Below are positions 1 through 9,327 of a DNA stretch of 64,000 bases, piece after piece. Source of the DNA: Pseudarthrobacter sulfonivorans (GTDB taxonomy: Bacteria > Actinomycetota > Actinomycetes > Actinomycetales > Micrococcaceae); assembly GCF_024391045.1 (NCBI RefSeq), contig NZ_JANFCZ010000011.1:1-64000 (forward strand), written 5' to 3'. The position numbers were made by a program, and so were the translations under genes. The notes beneath the pieces are model-generated. The model worked only from the letters and a program-made list of their open reading frames with translations, did no database searches and was not told the DNA's origin. How positions within the stretch are numbered: position 1 is the stretch's first letter; each line of letters starts with the position of its first letter.

Positions 1-16
1 GCGGGCTTCTTCCATG

Positions 17-370
17 TCAGTACCAGATCTGGTTCATGCGGGCGGCCATCACCAGCGCGGTGACACCGACGGCGGCCAGGACAAAGTTGCTCCAAAGGGT
101 CCGTTCGAGGATGGACCAGTAGATCGCGGCCGGCGGCAGGAGCATTGCTGTGGCAAGGTAGCCCCAGAACTCCCAGGCCTCTCCGGCGATCGGTTCGCCC
201 GCGATCACCCTGATGACCGAACCCACCAGATAAACGATGAGCGCCAGTTCCACCGCGGCCACGGAGAGGATAGTGGTGTCGTTGGGGGCCTTTTTGAGGA
301 GGCCGGCCACCAGGCAGATCCCGGTGGAGAGCAGGCCCACCACAAGAATGATGTAGAAAAAAGCGTCCAT
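17..370 (-). CDS. Small integral membrane protein, unknown function
   Basis: This 117-residue protein reads as four hydrophobic helices (about residues 4-24, 31-56, 67-90 and 95-112) joined by short loops, with no signal peptide or catalytic motif. I do not recognise a family that gives a function. It lies directly behind truB: truB stops at 373 and this gene starts at 370, so the two are probably co-transcribed. An inner-membrane location is inferred from the hydrophobicity. No regulatory signal of its own is visible. Confidence 0.7.
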   Translation of the reverse strand: MDAFFYIILVVGLLSTGICLVAGLLKKAPNDTTILSVAAVELALIVYLVGSVIRVIAGEPIAGEAWEFWGYLATAMLLPPAAIYWSILERTLWSNFVLAAVGVTALVMAARMNQIWY

Positions 371-372
371 TC

Positions 373-1341
373 CTAGGCGTCCGGGCCTGAAGCGGTGGCC
401 GACGAACCGTTGGCCGACGAGCCGTTGGCGGACGAACCGGTGCCGGGGGCGAACACCAGTACCGGTTTGGCGAAGTTGCCGGCATCTGCCAGCAGCGCTA
501 CCAGGCTCCCATCGGGGGCAAAGGCAGCCGCGGGGTGTTCGGCCGTGGCAGCTTCGGGACTTCCTGCAGGCGCCCCGGCAGCGATCCGGCGGCCGAAGGA
601 GATCTCGGTGGTTTCCTCAGCAGTCAGGTCGCGGTTGGGCATCAGTGCCCGGGCAGCCTGTGACATTTCCAGGATGGTCAGTTCGTCGGCCAACTGCTCC
701 AGGGTGCGGGCCTGGTCGAGTGAATAGGGCCCAACATGGGTCCGGCGGAGAGCAGTGAGGTGGCCGCCGACTCCCAGTCCGTCGCCGAGATCGCGGGCGA
801 GTGCACGAATGTACGTGCCGGACGAGCACTCGACGGTGACGTCGATGTCGATAACGTCGCCGCCCCGCTCCCGCCGCAGGCCGTGGACGTCAAAGCGGTG
901 GATAGTCACCGGGCGGGCGGCGAGCTTCACTTCTTCGCCGGAGCGGACCCGGGCGTAGGCGCGTTCGCCGTTGACTTTAATGGCGCTGACGCTGCTGGGC
1001 ACCTGCTGGATGTTGCCCGTGAGGGCTGCGACGCCGTCGTAAACTGCTTCATCGGCGACGGCGGCGGCGCTGACTGCGGCGATGACGTCACCTTCGGCGT
1101 CGTCGGTGATGGTGGACTCGCCCAGCCGGATCGTGGCCGTATAGGTTTTGGACGTGCCCACAATGTAGGTGAGCAGGCGCGTTGCCTTGTTGATGCCCAC
1201 CACCAGGACGCCTGTTGCCATGGGGTCCAGGGTCCCGGCATGGCCCACTTTCCTGGTTCCGGCGATACGCCGCATCCGACCAACCACATCATGGCTGGTC
1301 CATCCCTGCGGTTTGTCCACTATCACCAGTCCAGAAAGCAC
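373..1341 (-). CDS. truB: tRNA pseudouridine-55 synthase TruB
   Basis: The enzyme converts U55 in the T-loop of tRNAs to pseudouridine. I place the start at GTG 1341, giving 322 residues that begin with the family-typical GLVIVDKPQGWTSHDVV. The open frame runs further upstream but into non-homologous sequence that overlaps the divergent aminotransferase. The catalytic aspartate is D39 in GHAGTLDP, and the following ATGVLVVG and KTYTATIRLG stretches are conserved in the family. The C-terminus ends in a low-complexity tail of repeated NGSSA units encoded by a 15-bp tandem repeat, probably lineage-specific and dispensable. It belongs to the rimP-nusA-infB-rbfA-truB translation neighbourhood. Confidence 0.96.
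   Translation of the reverse strand: MLSGLVIVDKPQGWTSHDVVGRMRRIAGTRKVGHAGTLDPMATGVLVVGINKATRLLTYIVGTSKTYTATIRLGESTITDDAEGDVIAAVSAAAVADEAVYDGVAALTGNIQQVPSSVSAIKVNGERAYARVRSGEEVKLAARPVTIHRFDVHGLRRERGGDVIDIDVTVECSSGTYIRALARDLGDGLGVGGHLTALRRTHVGPYSLDQARTLEQLADELTILEMSQAARALMPNRDLTAEETTEISFGRRIAAGAPAGSPEAATAEHPAAAFAPDGSLVALLADAGNFAKPVLVFAPGTGSSANGSSANGSSATASGPDA
397..441. repeat. Three tandem 15-bp units in the truB 3' end
   Basis: Units start at 397, 412 and 427 and share the core GGCCGACGAACCGTT with one to three differences. They encode the repeated NGSSA tail of TruB. In-frame slippage expansion is the simplest explanation. Confidence 0.85.
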
Positions 1342-1407
1342 GCTCCCCAGTATATCGGCGCGGGAATCGGCCTCTGGCCACGGGAAGCGCCGGTTAGGAT
1401 GGCAGGC

Positions 1408-2568
1408 ATGCCTGAGCTTGCCCTGCACGCCCGCGACGTCCCCGTCAACCAGATCCGCGAGATCACCGAGGCTGCCTGGCGGACTCCCGGTGCAATCGTC
1501 CTCAGCATCGGCGAACCGGGCTTCCCGGTCCCCCGCCATGTCCTGGAGGCCGGCATTGCCTGCCTGGACCGGGACGAGACCAACTACACACCCAACGCCG
1601 GCATTCCGGAACTCCGCGAGGCGTTCGCGGCCAGGTTCAGTGAACGGGCGGGCCTGAACACGAGCCTCGGTGCCGAGCGCGCCTACGTGGTGGACGGCGC
1701 CCAGCAGGGCCTGCACTTTGCCTTGAGCCTCCTCCTCTCCCCCGGCGATGAGGTGCTGATCCCCAATCCGGGCTATCCCACGTTCGCCATGACCTGCCGC
1801 CTGCTGAGCGCCTTTCCGGTGGGCTACCCGCTGTATCCGGACCAGGACTTCCAGCCCCGGGTCGAGGATCTTGAAGCACTCATCACCGACCGGACCCGCG
1901 TCCTGATCCTGAACTCGCCGTCCAACCCTCTCGGCGCAGTACTTGGCGAGGATCTGACCCGGCAACTCGTGGAGCTGGCGCGCCGGCACGACCTGTGGAT
2001 CATTTCCGACGAGTGCTACGAAGCGTTCACCTACGATGTGCCGCATGTCAGCCCGGCACGGTTCGACAGCGACGTCCCCGGTGAGGCACGGGTCTTCACC
2101 TCCCTGACCCTGTCCAAGACCTACGGGCTGACCGGCCTGAGAATCGGCGCGCTGATCTGTCCGCCGGGCCTGGAGCGGACCATGAACAATGTGATGGAGG
2201 CGATTGTCTCCTGCGTTGCGTCGCCGTCGCAGTACGCAGCTTTGGCCGCCCTGACCGGACCCCAGGACTACGTCATGGGCGCCCATGCGCATTACCGCGC
2301 CAACAGGGACGCTGCCTCCGCCGTGCTGGCGTCAAAGGGCATCCGCTACTTGAATGCCCAGGGAGCGTTTTATCTGTGGGCCGACGTCTCCCATGCCAGC
2401 GGCGGTGACGTCCGCACGTGGACGCACAGGTTCCTTGCTGACTCCGGCGTGGCTCTGGCGCCGGGCACGGCCTTTGGGTCCATCGGTGAAGGCTGGGTGC
2501 GGATCGCGCTGTGCGGCAACCGGCGGCAGCTCGTGGAAGGCCTGGGCCCGCTGCCGGAGCGAAAATAG
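1408..2568 (+). CDS. PLP-dependent class I/II aminotransferase
   Basis: This is a fold-type I aminotransferase of about 386 residues. Seen in the sequence are the N-terminal SIGEPGFPVP stretch, the cofactor-binding NSPSNPLG motif, DECYEAF, and the Schiff-base lysine near residue 237 in TLSKTYGLTG, followed by GLRIG. Substrate specificity cannot be read; the AspB-like subfamily uses aspartate, alanine or aromatic donors. ATG 1399 and ATG 1408 are both in frame. I prefer 1408 because TAGGA lies eight bases upstream of it. The gene is divergent from truB, with under 70 bp between the starts, and has no operon partner. Confidence 0.9.
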   Translation: MPELALHARDVPVNQIREITEAAWRTPGAIVLSIGEPGFPVPRHVLEAGIACLDRDETNYTPNAGIPELREAFAARFSERAGLNTSLGAERAYVVDGAQQGLHFALSLLLSPGDEVLIPNPGYPTFAMTCRLLSAFPVGYPLYPDQDFQPRVEDLEALITDRTRVLILNSPSNPLGAVLGEDLTRQLVELARRHDLWIISDECYEAFTYDVPHVSPARFDSDVPGEARVFTSLTLSKTYGLTGLRIGALICPPGLERTMNNVMEAIVSCVASPSQYAALAALTGPQDYVMGAHAHYRANRDAASAVLASKGIRYLNAQGAFYLWADVSHASGGDVRTWTHRFLADSGVALAPGTAFGSIGEGWVRIALCGNRRQLVEGLGPLPERK

Positions 2569-2573
2569 CTAAG

Positions 2574-2627
2574 CGCAGTTGGCGGAAGAGCACACCGCAG
2601 TTAGCAAACTAGCGCAGCGCAGTTAGC
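2574..2627. repeat. Three 10-bp direct repeats at 22-bp spacing
   Basis: CGCAGTTGGC at 2574 and CGCAGTTAGC at 2596 and 2618 are spaced exactly 22 bp apart. They lie just behind the aminotransferase stop, between two convergent genes. No replication gene is near, so an origin iteron role is not supported. Confidence 0.7.
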
Positions 2628-2660
2628 ATCACGAAGCCCCGTCAGCGCTCCGGCGGCTGG

Positions 2661-3095
2661 TCAGGACTGGCCGGCCAGCGCCGAATCGAGCCAGGAGCGC
2701 AGGGCTGTCGCCGGGGCTGCCCCTGCCTGTTTGGCCAGCACTTTGCCCCCTGCCATAACCATCAACGTGGGAATGGCCTGGACGTCGAACCGGTTGGAGA
2801 GCCGCGGGGCCCTGTCAACATCGACTTTGACGAGCTTGATGCTCCCGGCCCGCTCAGTTGCCAGCTTGTCCAGGACGGGGCTCACCATGCGGCAGGGTCC
2901 GCACCAGGCGGCCCAGAAGTCCACGAGCACCGGGACCGGTGACTGCTCCGCGATGACGGAAAAGTCGTCGTCGCCGGCGGCGGTGATCCACGGCAGTCCC
3001 TGCTTGCAGTTTCCGCAGCGCGGACGGCCGGAGGCGGCGGCGGGGACCCGGTTGGTTTTGCCGCAGTTCGGACAGATGATCAGTGCAGGTTCCAC
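2661..3095 (-). CDS. trxC: Thioredoxin 2 with N-terminal zinc ribbon
   Basis: This cytoplasmic disulfide reductase has an N-terminal zinc-binding ribbon, as in E. coli TrxC. The ribbon cysteines are C8/C11 (CPNC) and C27/C30 (CGNC). The thioredoxin domain has the redox motif WCGPC at residues 64-68 and the cis-proline region AIPTLMV. The start is GTG 3095, because GGAGG lies five bases upstream; that gives 144 residues. A longer in-frame start adds a stretch unlike the family. It follows the guanine deaminase gene with a 14-bp gap, so the two are probably co-transcribed. Confidence 0.92.
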   Translation of the reverse strand: MEPALIICPNCGKTNRVPAAASGRPRCGNCKQGLPWITAAGDDDFSVIAEQSPVPVLVDFWAAWCGPCRMVSPVLDKLATERAGSIKLVKVDVDRAPRLSNRFDVQAIPTLMVMAGGKVLAKQAGAAPATALRSWLDSALAGQS

Positions 3096-3109
3096 GGGTG
3101 CCTCCGGAT

Positions 3110-3595
3110 TCAGTATTCCGTGCGCTGCGCATTGGCGCGCCACGCATCAAAGGGGGCGTCCGACGTCGGAATCGCCTCGTGTGCCACCGGCATGAGTTCT
3201 GGCCGGGTGCCCGCAAAATAGTCGTAGAAGAGGGCATCGTCGAAGCCGGCGGCCGCCGCGCCGTGGCGGTCGGCGGCGAAGTACACCCGGTCGATCCGTG
3301 CCCAGAGTGCGGCCGAGAGGCAGAGCGGGCACGGCTCGCAACTCGTATAGAGCACTGCGCCGCTGAGATCGAAGTTGGCGGTGGCAGTGGCTGCGGTGCG
3401 GATGGCAACCACTTCGGCATGCGCGGTGGGGTCATTGTCGCGGGTGACCCGGTTGACGCCCTCGTGGATGCCGCCGTCCGGGGTTACCACCAACGCACCG
3501 AACGGACCGCCACCCCCTTCAACGTTCCGGATGGCCAGCTCAATGGCCTGCTGGAGGTACGGGGTGGCATTGTGGTTCGCGCTCGCCTGGGTCAT
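3110..3595 (-). CDS. guaD: Guanine deaminase of the cytidine-deaminase fold
   Basis: The enzyme deaminates guanine to xanthine in purine salvage. The zinc site is H59-A-E61 and P88-C89-x2-C92 (TSCEPCPLC), placed as in the CMP/dCMP deaminase superfamily. The AGFDD segment and the C-terminal AWRANAQRTEY tail match the domain-swapped tail that I recall from B. subtilis GuaD, which separates it from tRNA adenosine deaminase TadA. Its length of 161 residues fits. It sits directly upstream of trxC on the same strand. Confidence 0.88.
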   Translation of the reverse strand: MTQASANHNATPYLQQAIELAIRNVEGGGGPFGALVVTPDGGIHEGVNRVTRDNDPTAHAEVVAIRTAATATANFDLSGAVLYTSCEPCPLCLSAALWARIDRVYFAADRHGAAAAGFDDALFYDYFAGTRPELMPVAHEAIPTSDAPFDAWRANAQRTEY

Positions 3596-3781
3596 AGCTC
3601 GATCCTAGCCATGACCAGGCGCCCGGCGGGCAAAGTAAGGGGCATGGAAGGGGGAAATTCAGTCGACCCTGCCCGCTGCGGAGGACTACTCTGGCGGCCG
3701 GGGGTTCTATAAGTCCACATTAACTTTGGTCTCATTGCCCCGCCCCTCTGCGGGGTGGCGCGCCTCAACCCGGAGGATGCA

Positions 3782-4891
3782 ATGAAGAAGAAGTTTCCCC
3801 TTGCCGCGTGCCTGGCCGCGGCGGCGTTAATCATTTCCATCGGGCCGGCCGCGGCTGGTTCGCCCCCAGAGCCGGAGACCCTCGCCACGGGGTTGCTCGC
3901 CCCATTGAGCCTCGCAGTCGACAGGAACGATTCTGTCCTTGTCACGCAGAATTTTGCCGGCCGCCTTGACCGTGTAAAGGACGACGGCCAACTCGCGAAC
4001 CTCTACACCCACGTTGGCTGGGATGTTGCCGGCGTTCAAACCCGTGGCGGAACCACATATTTCCTGGAGAGCATGGGGGCCGGCGGAGGTCACCCGGACG
4101 CGCTCCACGGCTATGTGAAATCCATTGACCGGCGGGGCGATGTCCAGACGATTGCTGACCTTGCCAGCTACGAACGCGCCAATAACCCGGACGGCGACCA
4201 ACAGTACGGCTTCGGTGCCGAGGTCTCGGACGAGTGTCTGAAGGCGTGGCCCGCTTTCCCGCCAGGCCGGTATGAGGGCATCGTTGACTCCCACCCCTAT
4301 GCCACTGCGGTTGAGGGTGACACACTGTACGTCGCGGATGCGGGAGCGAACGCCATCCTGGCAGTCGATACGGCCACCGGCGACATTTCGACGGTAGCGG
4401 TCCTGCCGGCCAGGCCTGCCGTCATTCCGGCAGGCACCAGGATTCCGATTGATATGGCCGGCGGAACAGCCGAGGTGCCTGCCTGCGTAGCGGGCCACGA
4501 GTACGCCTTTGAATCTGTGCCGACGGATGTGGAGATCGGCCCCGACGGCTGGCTGTATGTCTCGTCGCTTCCGGGCGGTCCCGAGGATCCGTCCTTCGGA
4601 GCCCGTGGTGCCATCTTCAAGGTCAATCCCTGGACGGGCGCCACGCGCCTGTGGGCCGATGACATCCTGAGCCCCACCGGCATCGCGGTGGCCGACAACG
4701 GGGACGTCTATGCTGCCTCCATGTTCGGCAACGAGATCGTCAGGATCGACGCACGGGACCGTGAGCAGTCACAGTTCCTGGCGGTCAATGGCCCGGCTGC
4801 TGTGGAACTGAGCGGGGATACCCTGTACGCAACGGCCGGTTTCGGTCCGGGGGCGCCGGCTGGAACGGTGATTAAGGCCAGCATCAGGTAG
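3782..4891 (+). CDS. Secreted ScyD/ScyE-family beta-propeller protein
   Basis: The product is 369 residues with a clear Sec signal peptide (MKKKF, a hydrophobic core, then AAAGSPP). ATG 3782 is chosen because GGAGG ends five bases upstream. The mature part repeats blade-like segments (GLLAPLSLAVDRND, YVADAGANAI, VEIGPDGWLYVS, GIAVADNGDVYAAS), as in NHL/SMP-30-like propellers and the ScyD/ScyE family. The family name comes from scytonemin-locus proteins, but no such locus is present here and no reaction should be assumed. It is a monocistronic gene converging on rbfA, separated by a terminator hairpin. Confidence 0.8.
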   Translation: MKKKFPLAACLAAAALIISIGPAAAGSPPEPETLATGLLAPLSLAVDRNDSVLVTQNFAGRLDRVKDDGQLANLYTHVGWDVAGVQTRGGTTYFLESMGAGGGHPDALHGYVKSIDRRGDVQTIADLASYERANNPDGDQQYGFGAEVSDECLKAWPAFPPGRYEGIVDSHPYATAVEGDTLYVADAGANAILAVDTATGDISTVAVLPARPAVIPAGTRIPIDMAGGTAEVPACVAGHEYAFESVPTDVEIGPDGWLYVSSLPGGPEDPSFGARGAIFKVNPWTGATRLWADDILSPTGIAVADNGDVYAASMFGNEIVRIDARDREQSQFLAVNGPAAVELSGDTLYATAGFGPGAPAGTVIKASIR

Positions 4892-4923
4892 ATCATGCGG
4901 GGTGCAAACGCCCCACAGACCAA

Positions 4924-4957
4924 GGAAGCCCGGACCGCAACTGCGGGCCGGGCTTCC
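4924..4957. terminator. Bidirectional hairpin between the ScyD-like gene and rbfA
   Basis: GGAAGCCCGG at 4924-4933 pairs with CCGGGCTTCC at 4948-4957, with an inner CCGC/GCGG stem closing a small loop. It lies between convergent genes and can terminate both transcripts. Confidence 0.85.
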
Positions 4958-4982
4958 TGTCGATGCGTAGAGTGCTCAGACT

Positions 4983-5492
4983 TTACTTGTTGCCGTCTTC
5001 GTCGAGTTCTTCGTCGTCGGTGAGGTCAAGGTCCTCTTCGTCGAAGTCGTCTTCGTCGATCTCCACATCGGCGGGAGTATCGCTCTTGTAGGGGTCGGCG
5101 TCGCCGGCGTGCTTGGCGTTCTCGGCCAGGGCGGCCACTTCGGCATCGCGCCTCTTGGCCTCCCGAAGGAGTTCCTCAAGGTTGGAGGCAACCACGGGGA
5201 TCTGGTCGGCCACAAATTCCAGGGTGGGGGTCAGCCGGACGGTGACGTTCCGGCCCACCTCCTGGCGGAGCACACCCTTGGCTTTCTCCAGCCCCTTGGC
5301 GGCATCCGCCTGAACGGCCTGGTCACCAAAAACGGTGTAGTAGATGGTGGCATGCTGCAGATCATTGGTCACCCGGGCATCAGTAACCGTGATGCCCTCC
5401 AGCCGGGGATCCTTAACCTTCCGGCCAAGAGCCTCCGCCACAACAACCTTGATCCGCTGCGCCAACTTGGCAGCCCGTGCGGGATCAGCCAT
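4983..5492 (-). CDS. rbfA: 30S ribosome-binding factor RbfA
   Basis: RbfA binds free 30S subunits and helps mature the 5' end of 16S rRNA; it is needed for growth in the cold. The start is ATG 5492 (MADPARAAKLAQRI), with AGGAG five bases upstream. Residues 1-115 or so form the KH-like fold (KDPRLEGITVTDARV, AKGVLRQEVGR, LTPTLEFVADQI). The last 40 or so residues are strikingly acidic (many D and E), an extension seen in actinobacterial homologues. It lies downstream of infB but is separated from it by a 244-bp gap with a large inverted repeat, so coupling to infB may be partial. Confidence 0.96.
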   Translation of the reverse strand: MADPARAAKLAQRIKVVVAEALGRKVKDPRLEGITVTDARVTNDLQHATIYYTVFGDQAVQADAAKGLEKAKGVLRQEVGRNVTVRLTPTLEFVADQIPVVASNLEELLREAKRRDAEVAALAENAKHAGDADPYKSDTPADVEIDEDDFDEEDLDLTDDEELDEDGNK

Positions 5493-5592
5493 TTCCACTC
5501 CTAAAAATTTGGGATGTACGACGGCGCGGTGGCACTTACGTACACAGGGTTGGGTAATTGCCACGCACCTAAGGCGAGTCTACGACGGACCC

Positions 5593-5710
5593 GCGTCGGA
5601 TTTTGCCGGCGGCCCGGGAGTGGCATCGGGCCTGCCGGAGCTGGGCGGCACAGGATCGCAGATCCAGTGCCGCCCAGCGTAGGGGCGGGGCCGCCGGAAA
5701 AATCCGACGC
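5593..5710. repeat. 118-bp near-perfect inverted repeat between infB and rbfA
   Basis: The arms at 5593-5615 and 5688-5710 are 23 bases each and complementary at 22 positions; the single mismatch lies after GCGTCGGATTTT. Inside is a second stem, CTGGGCGGCAC at 5641-5651 with GTGCCGCCCAG at 5667-5677. In RNA it would fold as a long nested hairpin in the infB-rbfA intercistronic region. It could be an attenuator or processing site, or a non-autonomous palindromic element. No target-site duplication is evident. Confidence 0.85.
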
Positions 5711-5736
5711 CCCCGACCCGTCAAGCTAGAACCAAC

Positions 5737-8649
5737 TTAGACGCGCGGCTTTTCGCGCATCTCGAAGGTCTCGATGATGTCACCTTCGTTGATGTCGTTG
5801 TACGAACCAAGACCGATACCACACTCGAAGTCCGTGCGGACCTCAGTGGCGTCGTCCTTGAAGCGCTTGAGCGTCTCAACGGTGAGGTTGTCACCGATGA
5901 TCTTGCCGTCGCGGCTGATGCGGGCCTTCGTGTTGCGTCGGATGATGCCCGAGCGGACGATGGAGCCTGCAATGTTGCCGAACTTGGAGGAACGGAACAC
6001 TTCGCGGACTTCGGCGGTGCCCAGCTGGACCTCTTCGTACTCCGGCTTGAGCATGCCCTTGAGGGCTGCTTCGATGTCATCGATTGCTGCGTAGATGACG
6101 GAGTAGAAGCGCATGTCCACGCCTTCGCGGTCTGCCAGTTCGGCAACCCGCTCGGCAGGCTTGACGTTGAAGCCGATGATGACGGCGCTGTCGACCGTCG
6201 CCAGGTTGACGTCGTTCTGCGTGATGGCACCAACACCGCGGTGGATGACGCGCAGCTGCACGCCTTCGCCGACGTCGATCTTGAGCAGGGCGTCTTCGAG
6301 GGCTTCCACGGCACCGGACACGTCACCCTTGAGGATGAGGTTGAGGGTGTCGATCTTGCCATCGGCCACGGCCTGGTCGAAGTCTTCGAGGCTGATGCGC
6401 TTGCGGCGCTTGGCGAGTGCGGCGTTGCGGTCGGCTGCTTCACGCTTCTCGGCGATCTGGCGGGCGGTGCGCTCGTCAGCAGTCACAAAGAAGGTGTCGC
6501 CGGCGCGCGGCACGTTGGACAGACCCAGGACCTGCACGGGGCGGGACGGGCCGGCCTCGGTCAGTGCACTGCCGTCGTCGTCGAACATAGCGCGGACGCG
6601 GCCGTGGGCCGTGCCTGCCACGATCGTGTCACCGACACGCAGCGTACCGGACTGCACCAGGACGGTGGCAACTGCACCGCGGCCCTTGTCCAGGTTGGCT
6701 TCGATCGCGATACCGCGGGCGTCCTTGTTCGGGTTGGCGCGCATGTCCAGGGCGGCGTCTGCGGTGAGCAGGACGGCCTCCAGCAGCTCGTCGATGTTGA
6801 GGTTCTGGCGGGCAGAGACCTCCACGAACATGGTATCGCCACCGTATTCTTCGGGAACCAGGCCGTACTCGGTCAGCTGGCCGCGGACCTTGTCCGGGTT
6901 GGCGCCTTCCTTGTCGATCTTGTTCACCGCGACCACGATCGGCACGTTTGCTGCCTGTGCGTGGTTGAGGGCCTCAACGGTCTGCGGCATCACGCCGTCG
7001 TCCGCTGCGACCACCAGGATCGCGATGTCGGTGACCTTGGCACCACGGGCACGCATGGCCGTGAACGCCTCGTGGCCGGGGGTATCGATGAAGGTGATCT
7101 TGCGATCGTCGCCTTCGTGGTTGTGCGTGACCTGGTAGGCACCAATGTGCTGCGTGATGCCGCCGTGCTCGCCCGCCACAACGTCGGACTTGCGGATGGC
7201 ATCGAGCAGGCGGGTTTTACCGTGGTCAACGTGGCCCATGACGGTGACAACTGGAGGACGCGCCTCGAGGTCTTCGTCGCCTTCGGCTTCCAGTTCGGCG
7301 TCGAAGTCGATGTCGAATCCGGAGAGCAGCTCGCGCTCCTCGTCTTCCGGCGACACGACCTGGAGCTTGTAGCCAAGCTCCTCGCCGAGCAGCGCGAAGG
7401 TTTCCTCGTCCAGTGACTGGGTGGCCGTGGCCATTTCGCCCAGGTGGAACAGGACGGTGACCAGTGCTGCGGGGTTTGCCTCGATCTTGTCGGCGAAGTC
7501 CGTGATGGACGAGCCGCGGCGGAGCCGCACTACGGTGGTGCCGTCGCCGCGGGGTACGCTCACGCCACCCAGCGACGGGGCACTCATCTGCTCAAGTTCC
7601 TGGCGCTTGGCGCGCTTGGACTTGCGCTGCTTGCCACGGCCTGCGCCGCCCTTGCCGAAGGCACCCTGGGTGCCACCGCGTCCGCGGCCACCCTTGCCGA
7701 AGCCGCCGCCGGCCGGAGCGCCGCCACCGGTACCGGGAGCGCCGCCTGTACCTGGAGCGCCACCCGGACGTCCGGGTCCACGGGCGCCACCGGGACGTCC
7801 TGCACCTGCGGGTGCGGGACGCTCAGTGCGGTTGGGCATCATGCCCGGAGTGGGACGGTTTCCACCGGCGCCTGCGGGACGGGGGGCACCCGGGCGGGGG
7901 CCGCCTGCACCAGCGGCCGGACGGGGTCCACCCGCACCAGCCGCGGGACGGGGACCACCGGGACGGGGTCCACCCGCACCAGCCGCGGGACGCGGACCAC
8001 CGGGACGTTCGCTGTCGGGTCGGCCACCGGCGCGGGGCATGCCCTGCGAGGGAGCGAACGGGTTGTTGCCCGGACGCGGAGCGCGTTCTCCGTCACCGCC
8101 GCGGCCCCGGGGCATGCCCTGCGACGTGGCGAACGGGTTGTTGCCCGGACGGGGACCGCCGGGACGCGGAGCGGAGCCGCCCTGGGAGGATCCGCCGGAG
8201 CGGGAGGGTGCCGAGGGGGTTTCGGCCCGGGGTGCCGGCCGGGCACCGGGCTTGGCGCCCGTGGACGGGGCACTAGCGGCAGGCGCTGCGGCAGCGGGTG
8301 CCGCAGGCGTCGCCGGAGCTGCGGCGGCAGGTGCGGCCGGCGCTGAAGGCGCGGGCGCAACGGGCGCTGCAGCAGCGGGTGCTGCCGGGGCCTTGGGAGC
8401 TGCGGGACCCGGTGCGGGTGCAGCGGGACGTGATTCGGCCGACGGGGCGGGGGCCTTGGGAGCGGCCGCCGGGGCTGCGGACTTGGCAGCGGCGTCGGGG
8501 TAGGCGTTGCGGAGTTTCCGCACCACCGGGGCCTCAATGGTGGAAGAGGCGGAGCGAACGAATTCGCCCAGTTCCTGCAGTTTTGTCACTGCATCTTTGG
8601 AAGTAATACCGAGCTCTTTAGCAAGCTCATGTACGCGGACCTTGGCCAC
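5737..8649 (-). CDS. infB: Translation initiation factor IF-2
   Basis: IF-2 is the GTPase that delivers initiator tRNA to the 30S subunit and promotes subunit joining. The product is 970 residues from GTG 8649 ([15 protein letters not shown], the IF2_N module). Residues 50-340 or so are an Ala/Pro then Gly/Pro/Arg-rich linker with tandem repeats, typical of actinobacterial IF-2. A second IF2_N-like segment lies near 360-420. The G domain follows, with G1 GHVDHGKT near 472, DTPGHEAF and NKID near 574. Then come domains II, III and the C2 domain that binds fMet-tRNA. YlxR lies upstream and rbfA downstream on the same strand. Confidence 0.98.
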   Translation of the reverse strand: MAKVRVHELAKELGITSKDAVTKLQELGEFVRSASSTIEAPVVRKLRNAYPDAAAKSAAPAAAPKAPAPSAESRPAAPAPGPAAPKAPAAPAAAAPVAPAPSAPAAPAAAAPATPAAPAAAAPAASAPSTGAKPGARPAPRAETPSAPSRSGGSSQGGSAPRPGGPRPGNNPFATSQGMPRGRGGDGERAPRPGNNPFAPSQGMPRAGGRPDSERPGGPRPAAGAGGPRPGGPRPAAGAGGPRPAAGAGGPRPGAPRPAGAGGNRPTPGMMPNRTERPAPAGAGRPGGARGPGRPGGAPGTGGAPGTGGGAPAGGGFGKGGRGRGGTQGAFGKGGAGRGKQRKSKRAKRQELEQMSAPSLGGVSVPRGDGTTVVRLRRGSSITDFADKIEANPAALVTVLFHLGEMATATQSLDEETFALLGEELGYKLQVVSPEDEERELLSGFDIDFDAELEAEGDEDLEARPPVVTVMGHVDHGKTRLLDAIRKSDVVAGEHGGITQHIGAYQVTHNHEGDDRKITFIDTPGHEAFTAMRARGAKVTDIAILVVAADDGVMPQTVEALNHAQAANVPIVVAVNKIDKEGANPDKVRGQLTEYGLVPEEYGGDTMFVEVSARQNLNIDELLEAVLLTADAALDMRANPNKDARGIAIEANLDKGRGAVATVLVQSGTLRVGDTIVAGTAHGRVRAMFDDDGSALTEAGPSRPVQVLGLSNVPRAGDTFFVTADERTARQIAEKREAADRNAALAKRRKRISLEDFDQAVADGKIDTLNLILKGDVSGAVEALEDALLKIDVGEGVQLRVIHRGVGAITQNDVNLATVDSAVIIGFNVKPAERVAELADREGVDMRFYSVIYAAIDDIEAALKGMLKPEYEEVQLGTAEVREVFRSSKFGNIAGSIVRSGIIRRNTKARISRDGKIIGDNLTVETLKRFKDDATEVRTDFECGIGLGSYNDINEGDIIETFEMREKPRV
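7919..8002. repeat. Two tandem 42-bp units in the infB linker
   Basis: Units beginning at 7919 and 7961 (GGACGGGGTCCACCCGCACC...) are near-identical and encode the [10 protein letters not shown]-rich linker of IF-2. A second pair of similar segments (around 8041 and 8116, 75 bp apart) encodes the NNPF...QGMPR repeats. All units are multiples of three, so the frame is kept. Confidence 0.85.
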
Positions 8650-8801
8650 ATTTCTCCTGTCTCGGTCCGCACCGAGCCAGGTACGAACCGTCTACTTCTT
8701 ACTGCGGGCCCCAGCCGCGGCTGCGTCTGAAGGGCCCATTGCAGAGCGCAACAAAGTTGTCATCGTTGCGCACTCATCGCTGGGAACTCATCGGGTTTCC
8801 A

Positions 8802-9206
8802 TCAGTTTTCTGACCCGCTTTCAGGTTGGACGGTTTGCGCTGCATCGGCCAGAGGCACGGGCTCAGACTTCTGCAGCAGGCCGGCGGCCTGCTCACCTGC
8901 CAGGATCCGGCGTTCGACGGCGGTCGCTCCGGTTGCGCCGTTTAGGGCCCTTCCGAATGCTCGCCGTTTGACCGCCAGGGCCAGGCACGATTCGCTGGGG
9001 TGCAGCCATGCGCCCCTGCCAGCCATCCGGCGTCGTTCGTCTACCAGCACCGCGGTGGAACCGCTGCCTTCGGCGACGAGCCGGAGTAACTCAGACCGCG
9101 CTGCCTTCTGGCGGCATCCGATGCAGGTACGCTGCGGCTGATTCTCGCTGTGCTGATTCGCGCTGTGAAGCACTTCTCCCACGGTGAGCATCTTCCTGAC
9201 GTTCAT
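8802..9206 (-). CDS. ylxR: YlxR-family (DUF448) RNA-binding protein
   Basis: This small basic protein belongs to the nusA-infB neighbourhood of many bacteria and has been proposed to bind RNA or act as a nucleoid-associated regulator. The diagnostic segment is QPQRTCIGCRQ with the two cysteines, followed by LLRLV, and GRGAWLHPS with the downstream AFGRAL. The start is uncertain. ATG 9206 (MNVRKM) gives 134 residues, a nearer GTG is possible, and an upstream start at 9290 adds unconserved sequence. The C-terminal tail of about 45 residues is poorly conserved. Confidence 0.88.
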   Translation of the reverse strand: MNVRKMLTVGEVLHSANQHSENQPQRTCIGCRQKAARSELLRLVAEGSGSTAVLVDERRRMAGRGAWLHPSESCLALAVKRRAFGRALNGATGATAVERRILAGEQAAGLLQKSEPVPLADAAQTVQPESGSEN

Positions 9207-9327
9207 AACTGCCGGCCCCGGGCTCCCTCCGCCAGTTGGCGGGACGGAAACACGCAGGGCACACGAATACCGGCCGTTAGGCGCGGTCATTGTCCATTCT
9301 AGCCCCTCCGGGCCGTTCTGCCCGAAA

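Noticed and set aside
736..1398. In-frame upstream extension of the aminotransferase, adding about 220 codons
   Set aside because: It overlaps truB on the other strand over most of its length, has no homology-like pattern, and the family starts at MPELALHARDVP.
2569..2660. Replication-origin-like iterons
   Set aside because: There are only three short repeats, no rep or dnaA gene, and no AT-rich unwinding region.
7919..8160. Possible CRISPR-like repeated units
   Set aside because: The units are contiguous, in frame, and encode the IF-2 linker; there are no spacers and no cas genes.
7421..8503. Proline-rich open frame antisense to infB, 360 codons
   Set aside because: It is an artefact of the Gly/Pro/Ala repeat region of IF-2 read backwards.
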